Source: Haplomitrium mnioides
Lineage: Eukaryota; Marchantiophyta; Haplomitriopsida; Calobryales
NCBI GenBank assembly: GCA_049999725.1
Contig: JBNGIS010020590.1
Location: forward strand, 1 to 22,346
Direction: 5' to 3'
Length of the DNA: 22,346 bases
The notes beneath the pieces were generated by a model. That model had not been told where the DNA came from, searched no databases, and saw nothing but the letters and a program-made list of their open reading frames with translations. Each line of letters begins with the position of its first letter. Position 1 is the first letter of the stretch. The position numbers and the translations under genes are program-made. Below are positions 1 through 10,204 of the stretch, in pieces.

Positions 1-762
1 TTGAATCAAGTCTAAAACTTGAACACGTTTCTTGTTTACAATCTTAATGCAATCTCCTAAGCTACTACCTTTTTTTATTCAGAACTATCATACGTTTTTG
101 TAAATGCTTCGTTGAACTATGAATTATTTTTAATTGCTGAAACCTTTTTGAAAGCCTACATTCACTTTTGCTTGCATGGATTTTCAACTTAATTTGAAAG
201 CTTCCTTTCTTCTTGATGTTTTAATGGAAGCTTATAAATTGATGCAATGTTTCTTTTTGTTTGTTTTTCTGTTTACCATTGCAAACTCATTCCCTTGAAT
301 TCTAGTCCTCTTAGGCTTTTTCTTTGTGTTTTGTAATATTTTTTCAACAAAAAAGTTTGAAAGAGCACCATGTCTACACGCGCCTCAAGTTTGTGCAATC
401 AAACATATTTCAAAATAGTTTCTTGTGGCGGGTATTTAAACTTTTGAGCTTAGAATCGTAATCAATGATAAATGTAGTTTTTTGATAAAAACTTACCGTA
501 ATTTTTATGATTTTAAACAAATTCAAGTTTTCACATGTTTTCGTAAAAACTAGTAATATTGATTAATTTTGCATAACAAAATTGACTTTTGCTCTATTAT
601 AGTTGCTGAAATGACCAAAAAAAACCCAAAAAACTCATGTACTTTTTGTTTTTAAAAATCAACCTCGTTTTCTATGTTTTTTGATATGAAAAATTACAAT
701 TTTTCCCAAAAAAAAAAGTTCCTGATCTAAGGAGCTAGTTCTAGGTTCAAAGTAGCTACTGT
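1..762 (+). repeat. Left terminal inverted repeat of FB-A
   Basis: The reverse complement of about 3895-4680 matches this stretch block by block. Examples are the shared words AACTCATTCCCTTGA, AGCACCATGTCTA, TTTTTAATTG.TGAAACC and, innermost, GTTCAAAGTAGC. The last 190 bases before the array (about 570-762) also match the reverse complement of 22150-22346. It is AT-rich with several homopolymer A runs. No gene is supported inside it. Confidence 0.8.
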
Positions 763-3700
763 TATGTGTGCTATGCATATGCGATGACAAGTTTAGATTT
801 ATGTTAAGATAAGAACCTACTTTAAATGTTTAGTACATTTGCTATGCACATGCGATGACAGATCTACATTTATGTTGAGACAAGAGCCTACTTTGAATGC
901 TTAGTATGTGTGATATACACATGCGATGATAGGTTTAGATTTATGTTGAGAGAAGAGCCTACTTCAAATGTTTAGTATGTTTCCTATGCACATGCAATAA
1001 CAGGCTTACATTTATGTTGAGAGAAGAGCCTACTTCGAATGTTTAGTATATGTGCTTTGCACATGCCATAACAAGTTTAGATTTTATGTTCAGAGAAGAG
1101 CCTACTTCTATTGTTTAGTATGTGTGCTATGCACATGCGATGATAGGTTTAGATTTATGTTGAGAGAAGAGCCTATTTCAAATGTTTAGTATGTGTGCTT
1201 TGCATGTGGCATGACAGGTTAAGATTTATGTTGAGAGAAGAGCCTACTTTGAATGTTTAGTATATGAGCTATGCACATGCAATGAAAGGTTTAGATTTAT
1301 GTTGAGAGAAGAGCCTACTTCGAATGTTTAGTACGTGTGTTATGCACATGAGATGATAGGTTCAGATTTATGTTGAGAGAAGAGCCTACTTCGAATGTTT
1401 AGTATGTGTGCTATGCACATGCGATGACACGTTTAAATATACGTTAAGATAAGAGCCTACTTTGAATGTTTAGTATATGTGTTATGCACATACAATGACA
1501 AGTCTATATTTATGGTGAGAGAAGAGCCTACTTTGAATGTTTACTATGTGTGCTATGCTCATGCGATAACAAGTTTAGATTTATGTTGAGAGAAGAGCCT
1601 ACTTTGAATGCTTAGTATGTGTGCTATGCACGTGCTAAAAAGGGGTTAAATTTAGGTTGAGAGAAGAACCTACTTCAAAAGTTTAGTATGTATGCTATGC
1701 ACATGCAATAACATGTTTAAATTTATGTTGAGAGAAGAGTCTACTTGGAATGTTTAGTATGTGTGCTATGCACATGCCATGACCGGTTTAGATTTATGTT
1801 GAGAGAAAAGTATACTTCGAATATTTAGTTTTTGTGAGATTTTTCCTGAGAGAAGAACCTACTTCGAATGTTTTGTATGTGTGGTATGCACATGCGATGA
1901 ATGGTTTAGATTTATATTGAGAGAAGAGCCTGATTCGAATGTTTGGTATGTGTAAGATTTTTGTTGAGAGAAGAGGCTACTTCAAATGTTTAGTATGTGT
2001 GTTATGCACATGCCATGGCATGTTTAGATTTATGTTGATAGAAGAGCCTACTTCGAAAGTTAAGTATGTGTGCTATGCACATGCGATGACAGGTTTAGAT
2101 TTATGTTAAGAGCATAGCCTACTTCGAATGTTTATTATCTGTGTTATGCACATGCCCTGACAGCCTTAGATTTATGTAGAGAGAAGAGACTACTTCGAAT
2201 GTTTAGTGTTTGTGCTATGCACATGCGATGAGAGGTCAAGAGTTCTGTGCAGAGAAGAGCCTACTTTGAATGTTTAGTATGTGTGAGATTTTTGTTTAGA
2301 ATACAACTTATTTCAAATGTTTAGTATGTGTGCTATGCACATGGGATGACAGGTTAAGATTTAGTTAAGAGAAGAGCCTACTTCAAATGTTTAGTATGTG
2401 TGCTATGCACATGCCATAACTGGTTTGGATTTATGTTGAGAGGAGAGCCTACTTTGAATGTTTAGTATGTGTGCTATGCACATGCGATGAGAGGTTTAGA
2501 TTTATATTCAGAGAAGAGCCTACTTAAAATGTTTAGTATGTGTGCTTTCCACATGCCATCACAGGGCTAGATTTATGTTGAGAGAAGAGCCCTACTTCGA
2601 ATGTTTAGTATGTGTGCTATGCACATGCCATGACAGGTTTAGATTTATGTTGAAAGAACACCCTACTTCGAATGTTTAGTATGTGTGAGCTTTTTGTTGA
2701 GAGAAGAGGCTACTTCAAAGGTTTAGTATGTGTGCTATACACATGCGATGATAGGTTTATATTTATGTGGAGAGAAGAGCCTACTTTGAATGTTTAGTAT
2801 GTGTGTTATGCACATGCAATGACATGTTTAGATTTATGTTGGGAGAAGAGCCTACTTCGAATGTTTAGTATGTGCGCTCTGCACTTGCGATGACAGGTTT
2901 AGATTTATGGTGAGAGAAGAGCCTACTTTGAATGTTTACTATGTGTGCTATGCTCATGTGACAATAGGTTTAGATTTGTGTTGAGAGAAGAGCCTACTTT
3001 GAATGTTTAGTATGTGTGCTATGCACGTGCGATTACAAGTTTAGATTTAGGTTGAGAGAAGAGCCTACTTCATAAGTTTAGTACGTGTGCTATGCACATG
3101 CCATGACAAGTTTAGATTTATGTTGAGAGAAGAGCCTACTTCAAAAGTTTGATATGTGTGCTATGCACATGCCATAACAGGTTTAGATTTATGTTGAGAG
3201 AAGAGCTTACTTTGGATGTTTAGTACGTGTGAGATTTTTGTTAAGAGAAAAGCCTACTTCGAATGTTTGGTATGTGTGCTATGCACATGCCATGATAGGT
3301 TTAGATTTATGTTGAGAGAAGATCCTACTTCGAATGTTTAGTACGTGTGAAACTTTTGTTGAGAGAATCGCCTACTTCGAATGTTTTATATGTGTGCTAT
3401 GCACATGCGATGACAGGTTTAGATTTCTGTTGAGAGAAGACTGTACTTCGAATGTTTAGTATGCGTGCTCTACACATGTGATGACAGGTCTAGATTTATG
3501 TCAAGAGAAAAGCCTACTTCAAATGTTTAGTATGTGTGAGATTTTTGTTGAGAGAAGACCCTACTTTAAATGTTTAGTACATGTGCTATGCACATGTGAT
3601 AACAGGTTTAGAATTATGCTGAGAGAAGAGCCTACTTTGAAAGTCAAGTATGTGTGATATACATATGCGATGACAGGTTTAGATTTATGTTAAGAGCAGA

Positions 3701-3894
3701 GCCTACATCAAATGTTTAGTATGTGTGTTATGCACATGAGATGACAGGTTTAGATTTATGTTGAGAGAAGAGCCTACTTCGAATGTTTAGTATGTGTGTT
3801 ATGCACATGCCATGACAGGTTTAGATTTATGTTGAGAGAAGAGCCTACTTCAAATGTTTAGTACAACTGAGATTTTTGTTGAGAGAAGAGCCTA
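763..3894 (+). repeat. 71-bp satellite array A
   Basis: Head-to-tail array of a 71-bp unit. It contains in order AGATTTATGTTGAGAGAAGA, GCCTACTTCGAATGTTTAGT, ATGTGTGCTATGCACATGCG and ATGACAGGTTT. Roughly 45 units fit the length. About eight units (for example near 1951, 2285, 2695, 3226, 3350, 3538 and 3866) are a 47-bp short form that lacks a 24-bp block from CTATGCACATG to GACAGGTTT. Unit variants differ by point changes and their order is partly conserved in array B. Open frames here arise only from the repeat. Confidence 0.95.
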
Positions 3895-4680
3895 CAACAG
3901 CTGCTACTTTGAACGAGGAACAGGCTACCCAAAACAGGAACTTTTTTTTTTGAAGAAAAAACGCAGTTTTTTAGCTCAGAAAACAAGTAAAACGAGGTTA
4001 TTTTTTAAAAACAAAAACTACGTGAGTTTTTTAGGTTCATTTTTTGCTGTTTTAACAAGCATGATAGAGCAAGAATCAACTTCATTATGCAAAATCGAAC
4101 GATATTCTTAGTTTTTATGAAAATATTAGAAATCTCAAAATCGATTAAAAGTCTAAAAATTATGGTATGTTTTTACAAGAAACTTTCATTTTTCTTTGTT
4201 TACATTTCAAAGCCCAAAAATTAAAATATACGTAAGAATAAGTTATTTTGAATTACGTTTGGTTGGACAAACTCTATGCGCGCATAGACATGGTGCTACT
4301 AAAAACTTATTTTTTGAAAAAAAAATAGAAAACATGCGGATAAAACCCAAGCGGATTAGAAGTCAAGGGAATGAGTTTGGAATCACAAGGCACAATAACC
4401 AACAAAAACAATTTGCATGGATTTCAAGGCTCTATTTTCAAGTTCAAGCAAGAAAGCAAGAAAGAAGCTTTCTTTTGTAGTTGAAAATCCATGTGCGTAA
4501 AGGTTTAAATGAGCATATTTTAGAAGGTTTCAACAATTAAAAATCTTTTATAATTCAAATAATCATATAAAAAAAGGAGTTATAATTTAGAATAAAAAAG
4601 GCTAGTGGCTTTAGAGATTCGCTTCAAAGTCTAAACAAGCATCATCTCCAAGTTTCTGACTAGAGTCTTCAAAACAAAAG
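3895..4680 (-). repeat. Right terminal inverted repeat of FB-A
   Basis: Inverted partner of 1-762. It begins with CTGCTACTTTGAACGAGGAAC, the mirrored array boundary. It contains one palindromic core, CTATGCGCGCATAG, near 4274. The left TIR has a decayed version at the matching place (CTACACGCGCCTCAAG). The outward match is still detectable near 4640-4680 (AAACTTG and CTTGTTTA blocks), opposite positions 10-40. Short open frames at 3854-4111 and 4196-4480 lie in this repeat and show no domain signal. Confidence 0.8.
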
Positions 4681-4689
4681 GTGTCGAGT

Positions 4690-4975
4690 TATACAAGAGA
4701 GTCATTGAGCATTGTGGAATCTAAGTTCTACACTGTAGTCTTTGTATGTAGAAGGTTGAGGGTTGTATATCTGAGTTAGTACATGTGGAAGGCTTGGACT
4801 TCCACATCAAAGTCTATGCGCGCATAGGAATCCGAGCTCAACATCTAAACACTCAACAACAAAGACTATGTTGAACTTAGGTTTTAGGTTCCACAATAGA
4901 GTCTATGCGCACATGAGGTTTTGACTTGTGCATCAAAGTCTATGCATGCATACACTTCAATCTTCTAGATCACAA
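4690..4975. repeat. Degenerate palindromic units flanking FB-A
   Basis: Spaced, decayed units with the core (A/T)GTCTATGCGCGCATAG occur near 4806-4832, 4896-4917 and 4935-4956. They are separated by unrelated AT-rich sequence. They mirror the arrangement outside FB-B, where similar units are denser. This suggests that the outer arms of both elements derive from the same palindromic satellite. Confidence 0.55.
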
Positions 4976-5035
4976 TCTAGATGCGCTTCAGGATATGTTT
5001 TTCGCAGTGAACTCTAGTCTCGCTTACGATTCCAG

Positions 5036-5115
5036 CAAAAGCCCAAGAATGCATGGGGTTTGGAAATCTAGAGCTCTCAGAAGAGGAGGAGCGCAAGTGC
5101 AAATGATAGTGTAGT
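5036..5115 (+). repeat. Dispersed palindrome-containing repeat, copy 1
   Basis: The stretch GCCCAAGAATGCATGGGG, then TTTGGAAATCTAGAGCTCTC, then GAGGAGCGCAAGTGCAAATGATAGTG aligns with 7521-7590 (GCCTATGCGCACATTGGGTTTGGAAATGTAG..., GGGGCGGGTGCAAACAATCGTG) and more weakly with 8462-8530. Its palindromic core is more decayed than in the other two copies. It lies just upstream of the PDI-like pseudogene. Confidence 0.5.
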
Positions 5116-5342
5116 AAACATGAATGGCGTTGGTAGGAAGGTGTGTTTTGTATTAGAAACAAGGAAAGGAAACTCTCACTATGAGGGAGAATTTCTTGTG
5201 ACATTTTTTCTTTTGTTTAAGCCATAAATTCATCAATTACAGATTTGAAGAGTATGATGGGTCCCTTTCCAATTCTCATATAAGTCTCTGCACCAAAAAA
5301 CTTGAAGTTGGCAACATCAGCTATATCTGTGTATGGTAAGGA

Positions 5343-6130
5343 TTTGCTGAGAAGTTTGTGAAGGGGGAACTTGGAGTTCATTACAAGTCTGAGCTAATAC
5401 TGCTCAAGGTACATTGTGAGAAGGTTTCTGTTAATAAGTTTCATGATTCCAACTGGAATGTACTAATTGCTTTCTTTCCTTCTTCAGAATAAAGGAGATG
5501 TAAAGATAGTTGTTGGGAAAACGTTCCAAAGGATTGTGTTGAGTAGCTCACGAGATATTTTTCTTCAGGTAGAGCGTACTAATATGGGATGACTTCTATG
5601 TTCTGTAAATATTCTAATTCTGATGTTGCAATTGGTGTCATGCATGTGTGTATGCTCTAGTGTTCAAGTTGTACTGCAGTGGACAAAGTGTTTGAAAAGC
5701 TTGCAAAACATTTCACAGACACATATTCATTGATTGTTCCAAAACTAGACTGAGCAGCAAATGAGCATCCTACTCTACGGGTATACTTTCTCTAATGTTG
5801 CTATTTCCAGAAGTATCCTATCCTTTGTTACATTAAAGGTGGCTAACTTCTCCCACCACCCCACCGCTCCTCCTTGTTTCATCTTGAAGAGGTTGACAAA
5901 TATCCAGCTTTGCTCTTCTACCCAGCTGGTAGCAAAGACAGGCCACCGATAAGTCTCTTTACTCATTCGATTTCTTCATAAATGAGTAAGTTCTTGTGAT
6001 TAGTGTTCTGATAACATCGTGATGGAGATGCAGGTATCACCATTGTCCAGGACAAAGCTGAAAGTACTTTTGAATCTGGAGTTTGTGAAGAGTCATGTTG
6101 GCAATCCACTTTGTGAAACTCTACTCAAGG
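5343..6130 (+). pseudogene. Decayed protein disulfide isomerase (PDI-like), C-terminal part
   Basis: PDI catalyses disulfide formation and isomerisation in the ER lumen. The pieces, in phase 0, are these. Exon 5343-5408 reads FAEKFVKGELGVHYKSE, matching the end of the PDI b' domain. Exon 5488-5568, after a TTTCCTTCTTCAG acceptor, reads GDVKIVVGKTFQRIVL, the start of the a' thioredoxin domain. The stretch 5646-5780 carries a C-S-S-C at 5661-5672 in place of the usual C-G-H-C, then VFEKLAKHF and AANEHP. Exon 5892 to about 5960 reads VDKYPALLFYPAGSKDRPP. A last piece near 6064-6115 (LEFVKSHVGNPL) may be the C-terminal helix. A TAG replaces the tryptophan expected just before the first cysteine (5658-5660) and a TGA interrupts LD.AANEHP (5751-5753). 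No exons for the a, b or most of the b' domain were found upstream, so it is a truncated, broken copy. Confidence 0.8.
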
Positions 6131-6369
6131 AAAATATTGGAGAGAAGCAAACAGAAGGAACTGCCACAATAGCCCGCTCTAACGTAGATGTTCACAGTGC
6201 TTACAGCCAAACATATTGTGAGTGTTTAGAGCCAAACATGGCCAGTAGTCAAACAATAGTGATTTGCGGGCATATATCAGCCTTTGTACATATCGATGGA
6301 ATAGTAAAATTTAAGAATGGTTTACAAGAATTATTTGCCACCAAGTACGTCAAGGTGGGATTTGGAGTG
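6131..6369. other. Non-coding or unassigned
   Basis: The plus-strand frame open from 6019 continues through here to 6552. Past the possible PDI tail (about 6115) it shows no family motif, and from about 6370 its composition changes to pyrimidine-rich. I see no splice signals or repeats that define a feature. Confidence 0.4.
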
Positions 6370-7260
6370 ACAACAACATTTGGGCACTACTGCATTCCCT
6401 CCTCGCCATGCGTTCGATTCAACCTTCTCGCCTTCATCTGCGATCGAATTCTTCCTGGGGCGACCACCTTCCCTTGCGCGATCTCCTCGACATCCTTCTT
6501 CTGCTCCTACCATCTCTCTATTGAGACCTCCTCTAGCAATACCTCATGGTGAATTCCTCCCTGTGTGAGATCTCCCTGCTCTTGCGATTTTCTGGTCTCC
6601 AAGATGATTCCCGCTCCTCACCATCCTCACTCGATTCAATGCTTCTAGCTCCCAATTTCATCCTCTAAATCTCTTCGTTCAATTTTTGTCTCCAGGTCCT
6701 TCGATCTGCTTACTCGATCCTCCAGGCCCATCCTCTTCAATCGTTCTACGATTTCTCCTCCCTCTGTGCGATTTCTCCTGCCTGCACCCAGACCTGTGCC
6801 TGCTCGATCTATTCGCTCAATCCTCTAGGCCCCTGTTCTATTCTCCAGCGAACTCCTCCTTGCATGCTCGATCCTCCTCCCAACTCTTTGATTGCATCCG
6901 CCTCTGCGCCTCAATCCCCTCCTCGATCCAATTTCTTCTTGCCTCGATTTCTTCCTTGCTCGTTTCCTCCTGGTCGAAATCTTGCCCAGTCTCCTCGCAA
7001 TCCTGCTCTCGAAATTTTCCTTGCAAATTCCCTCCCCCTACGACCTCTCATGTTAGATCTTCCTCTCTACCTCATAACAATCCTCAAGTGCCCCCTTTTC
7101 AATCTGTTCGAGCAAATTCCTCCATGCCCATCCCTGCTCGATTTGCTTGCTCAATTCTCCATCCCTTGGCGCCCTGCTCGCACAATCTTCCAGTTTCCCC
7201 CTCGATCAATTTATATGCGCAGAACTTCAGAGAGCCCGAGACTTGAGTCCGAACCCCGTG
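6370..7260. other. Pyrimidine-rich, strand-asymmetric tract
   Basis: The plus strand is strongly C+T rich with few purine runs. Words such as CTGCTCGAT, CTCGATCC and CCTCCTC recur (near 6700, 6795, 6860, 6932 and 7135). The bias keeps several frames open on both strands (6686-7246, 6864-7406 and 6838-7026 among them) with low-complexity Ser/Pro/Leu or Glu/Arg products and no domain motif, so I do not call a gene. Such tracts occur in plant promoters and 5' leaders, but none of the sequence downstream is clearly coding. Confidence 0.5.
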
Positions 7261-7439
7261 CGCAAAGTCTTCCCGTCTTTGTGGAATTTTCTCATCAAAA
7301 ACTCCAAAGAACAAACCAAAACATTTGTTGTCGGCATCGTGAACACCTGCAGACATCGAGAACATCTGCACCAAGACATCAAAACGAAATCAAGGCAAGA
7401 ATATAGCTTTCTTGCAAAAATTTTGTCCAGAGCAGCTTT

Positions 7440-7590
7440 TGAGAGCCTATGCGCGTATGGGCTCTCGAAGACCTAACTCAGACCCCATGCGCGCATAGGC
7501 GGGCGGAAAAACCTGAAGCCTATGCGCACATTGGGTTTGGAAATGTAGTGCTTTGTGAAGGGGGCGGGTGCAAACAATCGTGAGGCCAAT
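7440..7590 (+). repeat. Dispersed palindrome-containing repeat, copy 2
   Basis: It contains GGGCTCTCGAAGACCTAACT, ACCCCATGCGCGCATAGG, AACCTGAAGCCTATGCGCAC and TTGGGTTTGGAAATGTAGTG. The order and spacing match copy 3 at 8402-8530 (GGATCTCAAAGACCTGATTC, CCTGAAGCCTATGCGCGCAT, GGGGTCTGGTTATGTTGC). Two palindromic cores occur inside. It is the best preserved of the three copies. Confidence 0.6.
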
Positions 7591-8401
7591 GGCTCGATTT
7601 GGCAGCAGGAAACAGCAACAAAGCGCCTTGGAGTTGAAAACCAATTGCGTAGAGGTTTCCATTTTGCCAAATATTTTTTCAATTGGTAGAAAGTCTTCGC
7701 AATGTCACCTTCTACTGTGAGCTCTCGCGCAAACCTACAATCCTTATTGCCACTTTTTGTGTTTTCTCTTTTCTTGCATTTGCTCATTTTTGATGAATTT
7801 CTTCTTGTTTTACTGCAATTTTTGCACAAATCTGCTACAGTTTTTCTGTTGATGCACAACATTGAGTGCGTAGTCCAAAGCGTCAATGATTTGCTCTCCA
7901 TTCTATTGTTTTTGTTCATGGCAGGGTTTCTCGAGCAGATTTGGGCGTCAGATTCTGGTACATCCAGATACAATGTTGGTGGTTGCTGATATACTTGAAT
8001 AATCTCTTTCTCAAGCGAGCAGAGCAGACTGAGATATGGGCAATCTCTCTTGTGAAAATTGTGAAACTACATGTGAACACAGCCTGGTGCAGTTAACCAC
8101 CTTTGTGTGAGAATTCTCGGAGTTGACGAAGCTGGAGTTGCTTCATTCAGATTCTATTTTTTTTTGTTTCAATTTTCTTCAATGTTTTCTTCTATGTTCA
8201 GCACCATGCATCTATCACCTTGATTCAGCTTTCGTTTTTTGCAGAGTGCATGCAATTTTTGTCTTTATTGAGCTGATGCCTTCAAGCAACAGAGCATTTC
8301 AATTCCTCTATGAGTTTTTTCCTCACTTTGTGTGAGCATTCTTTGAGTTTCAGAGTTTCTGTGTTGTTCATGGAATGCACACAAACACATGGCATGAATG
8401 T
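7591..8401. other. T-rich spacer without supported gene
   Basis: Alternating T-rich blocks keep short hydrophobic frames open (for example 7702-7989 and 8123-8335). Their Leu/Phe-rich products look like compositional artefacts of T-rich DNA. No splice pair or domain was recognised. Confidence 0.45.
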
Positions 8402-8560
8402 AGGGGATCTCAAAGACCTGATTCCAAACCCATTGCGCTCATAGTCTTTCGGTTTATCCTGAAGCCTATGCGCGCATGGGGTCTGGTTATGTTGCTTTGA
8501 GAAGGGGAGAGCAGAAGGAGCATCGAGGGGAGGGGAAAAGAGCATTTGCAAAAGATTGTG
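8402..8560 (+). repeat. Dispersed palindrome-containing repeat, copy 3
   Basis: Third copy of the repeat at 7440-7590. AAAGACCTGATTCCAAACCC is followed by a decayed core (ATTGCGCTCATAG) and an intact core (CCTATGCGCGCATGGGG), then TCTGG and a purine-rich tail GAGAAGGGGAGAGCAGAAGG. Copies 2 and 3 lie about 955 bp apart in the same orientation. Confidence 0.6.
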
Positions 8561-9086
8561 CAGCGGGCGATAGCGGGATCAGTCATTAACAATAGAGGAT
8601 GACTTGAGAACTTTAGAACGTTGCATTCAAACAGAGTACCAAGCTGGTTTTTCTTCTCGACATTTCAACCTCCAGCTAAAGTTGCAGTCTGCCATTTGCC
8701 ACATGTTTAGGTGCCTTTTGCCAATAACATACTTTGTGCTCAATCCTGCATTTGTGCTCATTCTTTGCATTCAGATTTTTCATTCTGTACATATCTCACT
8801 TAGGGTCCATTTCGGTATTGTAACTCTAAATTTTCTTCTTTCGTCTAATGCGCTCTTAGATTCCAGCTGATAGAAGGTTGTTGTTTTTTCTTTTTGGAAT
8901 ATTTTTCCTTGCAATTTTTCTTTTTGCGTTGGTTTTCTTCAATTCAGCTGTTATGCCAGTTGATCAGTATAGATTACCTCTATTAGTCACCTTGAAATAC
9001 ATATTCGTCTTTGTGCAAGTAGAGATTTTATTGCGTATGCATTCTAGTTTACATACTTCTGACAAATTTTGGCAGTTGGTGCAACA
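8561..9086. other. T-rich spacer upstream of the 9087 pseudogene
   Basis: Short frames (8604-8870 and 8878-9090) are Phe/Leu-rich and show no motif. TTTTGGCAG just before 9077 could be a 3' splice site or chance. No promoter element can be assigned with confidence. Confidence 0.4.
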
Positions 9087-9455
9087 ATGATGGTGAATGT
9101 TCTTAGCTTGAGCAAAAAGAGAGTCTACACACATTCACCAGAACCATCTTTGCTACAGGAGGAAGTGGTGAAGTGTACAGGTTGCCTTGGTGACCCCACT
9201 TTAACAACATTGAGGCAGATGCCCAACGATTTGGTGGCCAAGTATTGAAGAGTGAAGAAAATTGCAGGGAGGCCTTCATTCATCAACATGTATTTGGGTT
9301 TTTTGGCCACTACATACATTTCAGCCCCACGTACCCCATTCATGTGAAACGCAAAGAATGCATTCTGGAAGAAGTGACGGATGTTGAGAAAGCTCTATGC
9401 AGAGGAAGATGAGAGGCTCTCGGCTTTGCCAACTGCACAACGCAAATTACTATAA
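9087..9455 (+). pseudogene. Unrecognised reading frame broken by three TGA codons
   Basis: One frame runs 123 codons from ATG ATG at 9087 to a TAA at 9453-9455. It is interrupted only by TGA at 9246-9248, 9345-9347 and 9375-9377, and has no internal TAG or TAA. It reads like real protein: KKRVYTHSPEPSLLQEEVV near the start, LRQMPNDLVAKY before the first TGA, RVKKIAGRPSFINMYLGFLA after it, and the charged end YAEEDERLSALPTAQRKLL. Each TGA lies beside basic residues (Y.RVKK, M.NAK, KK.RML), where an Arg codon CGA would fit. I do not recognise the family. A competing frame (+1) also gives a long stretch around IEADAQRFGGQVLK, so frame choice is inferred from the coherence of the C-terminal half and its terminal stop. 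Confidence 0.5.
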
Positions 9456-10204
9456 TAGATTTCTATTTCTTCAAATAGATATCCCGAACAGTAGTCTTCA
9501 ATCATGACTCTCTAGGAATTTTGTCAAAACTTCCATTGAGAAGAGACGAGAGGTGCATCATACCGGCACATTGAAGCTTTGTAATGAGGGAAGTTCTTAA
9601 AATCCATTTAAATGAAAATTGTTTCTATAGTCAATATCTCTCATTTATGTAAACATCGCGAACTAGGATGATTTGACTTGCGCATGACTTTGACAAGTAA
9701 GAAAATCATGTTTTGTGTTGCGTCATTGTCTTTGTTTAATTTTATGGAAATCGAAAAAAGTATGTCTAAACAGACATTTGTTGTCAATGTGGAATTTCTT
9801 GTTTGATTTGTTGGCCATGTTACTTGGTTGTACAAATGTTGCTGAAATTGTAGCTATGATGTGATGCTACTGGGCTTTATGGCAGATACAATTTGTACAA
9901 CCCCTTGCATGATATGTGGAGAGTTATTACAAAGGGCCTTCTAGCTAAATGCAACTAAATTCAGCCACTTGGATTCTTTCCAAGCTTTCCAGCCAAGAGT
10001 TTCAATTTGTAAGTGGGTGGTGAACACTCACCCACAAATTTGTTAATGAAATGACCAAAAATTTTTGTTTTGTAGTGAGACATTGATCTAGTCGCGGCTG
10101 TGGATAGCTCACCTTCATGCATAGTTCCCATTACATTGAGAACTGTGCATGTCTCCTACTCTCTACAAACTCGACTCTTCTAAATCCAAATGAGCGATGA
10201 CCAA
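9456..10204. other. Unassigned AT-rich spacer
   Basis: No convincing coding frame, tandem repeat or palindromic unit was seen. The minus-strand frame at 9641-9835 has no motif. A near-palindromic AAGTGGGTGGTGAACACTCACCCAC occurs near 10012-10036 and could form a small hairpin. Confidence 0.4.

Larger units (their letters stand above)
1..4960. mobile_element. Foldback-like element FB-A (left end outside window)
   Basis: This is a composite structure: left TIR (1-762), 71-bp satellite array (763-3894), right TIR (3895-about 4680), then sparse palindromic units (about 4800-4960). The two TIRs align as reverse complements over at least 650 bp, and the match still continues at position 1, so the element starts outside the window. 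Foldback elements are known for long TIRs around or containing tandem repeats, which is the basis for the name. No transposase is visible, so it would be non-autonomous. No target-site duplication could be defined because the left end is missing. An alternative is an inverted duplication that formed around a satellite array. Confidence 0.7.

Noticed and set aside
763-3894. CRISPR-like array
   Set aside because: Units are contiguous satellite copies with gradual divergence, not identical short repeats separated by unique spacers, and the context is eukaryotic.
6686-7406. Plus-strand frames of 180-186 codons in the pyrimidine-rich tract
   Set aside because: The products are low-complexity Ser/Pro/Leu sequences, open in several overlapping frames at once, which base composition explains.
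7702-9090. Small hydrophobic proteins (7702-7989, 8123-8335, 8604-8870, 8878-9090)
   Set aside because: T-rich sequence automatically gives Phe/Leu-rich frames; no signal peptide logic, splice context or motif supports them.
9087-9455. TGA codons as sites of U-to-C RNA editing or as organellar Trp codons
   Set aside because: U-to-C editing is known from organelles of some seed-free plants, but nothing else here looks organellar and the surrounding DNA is nuclear-type.
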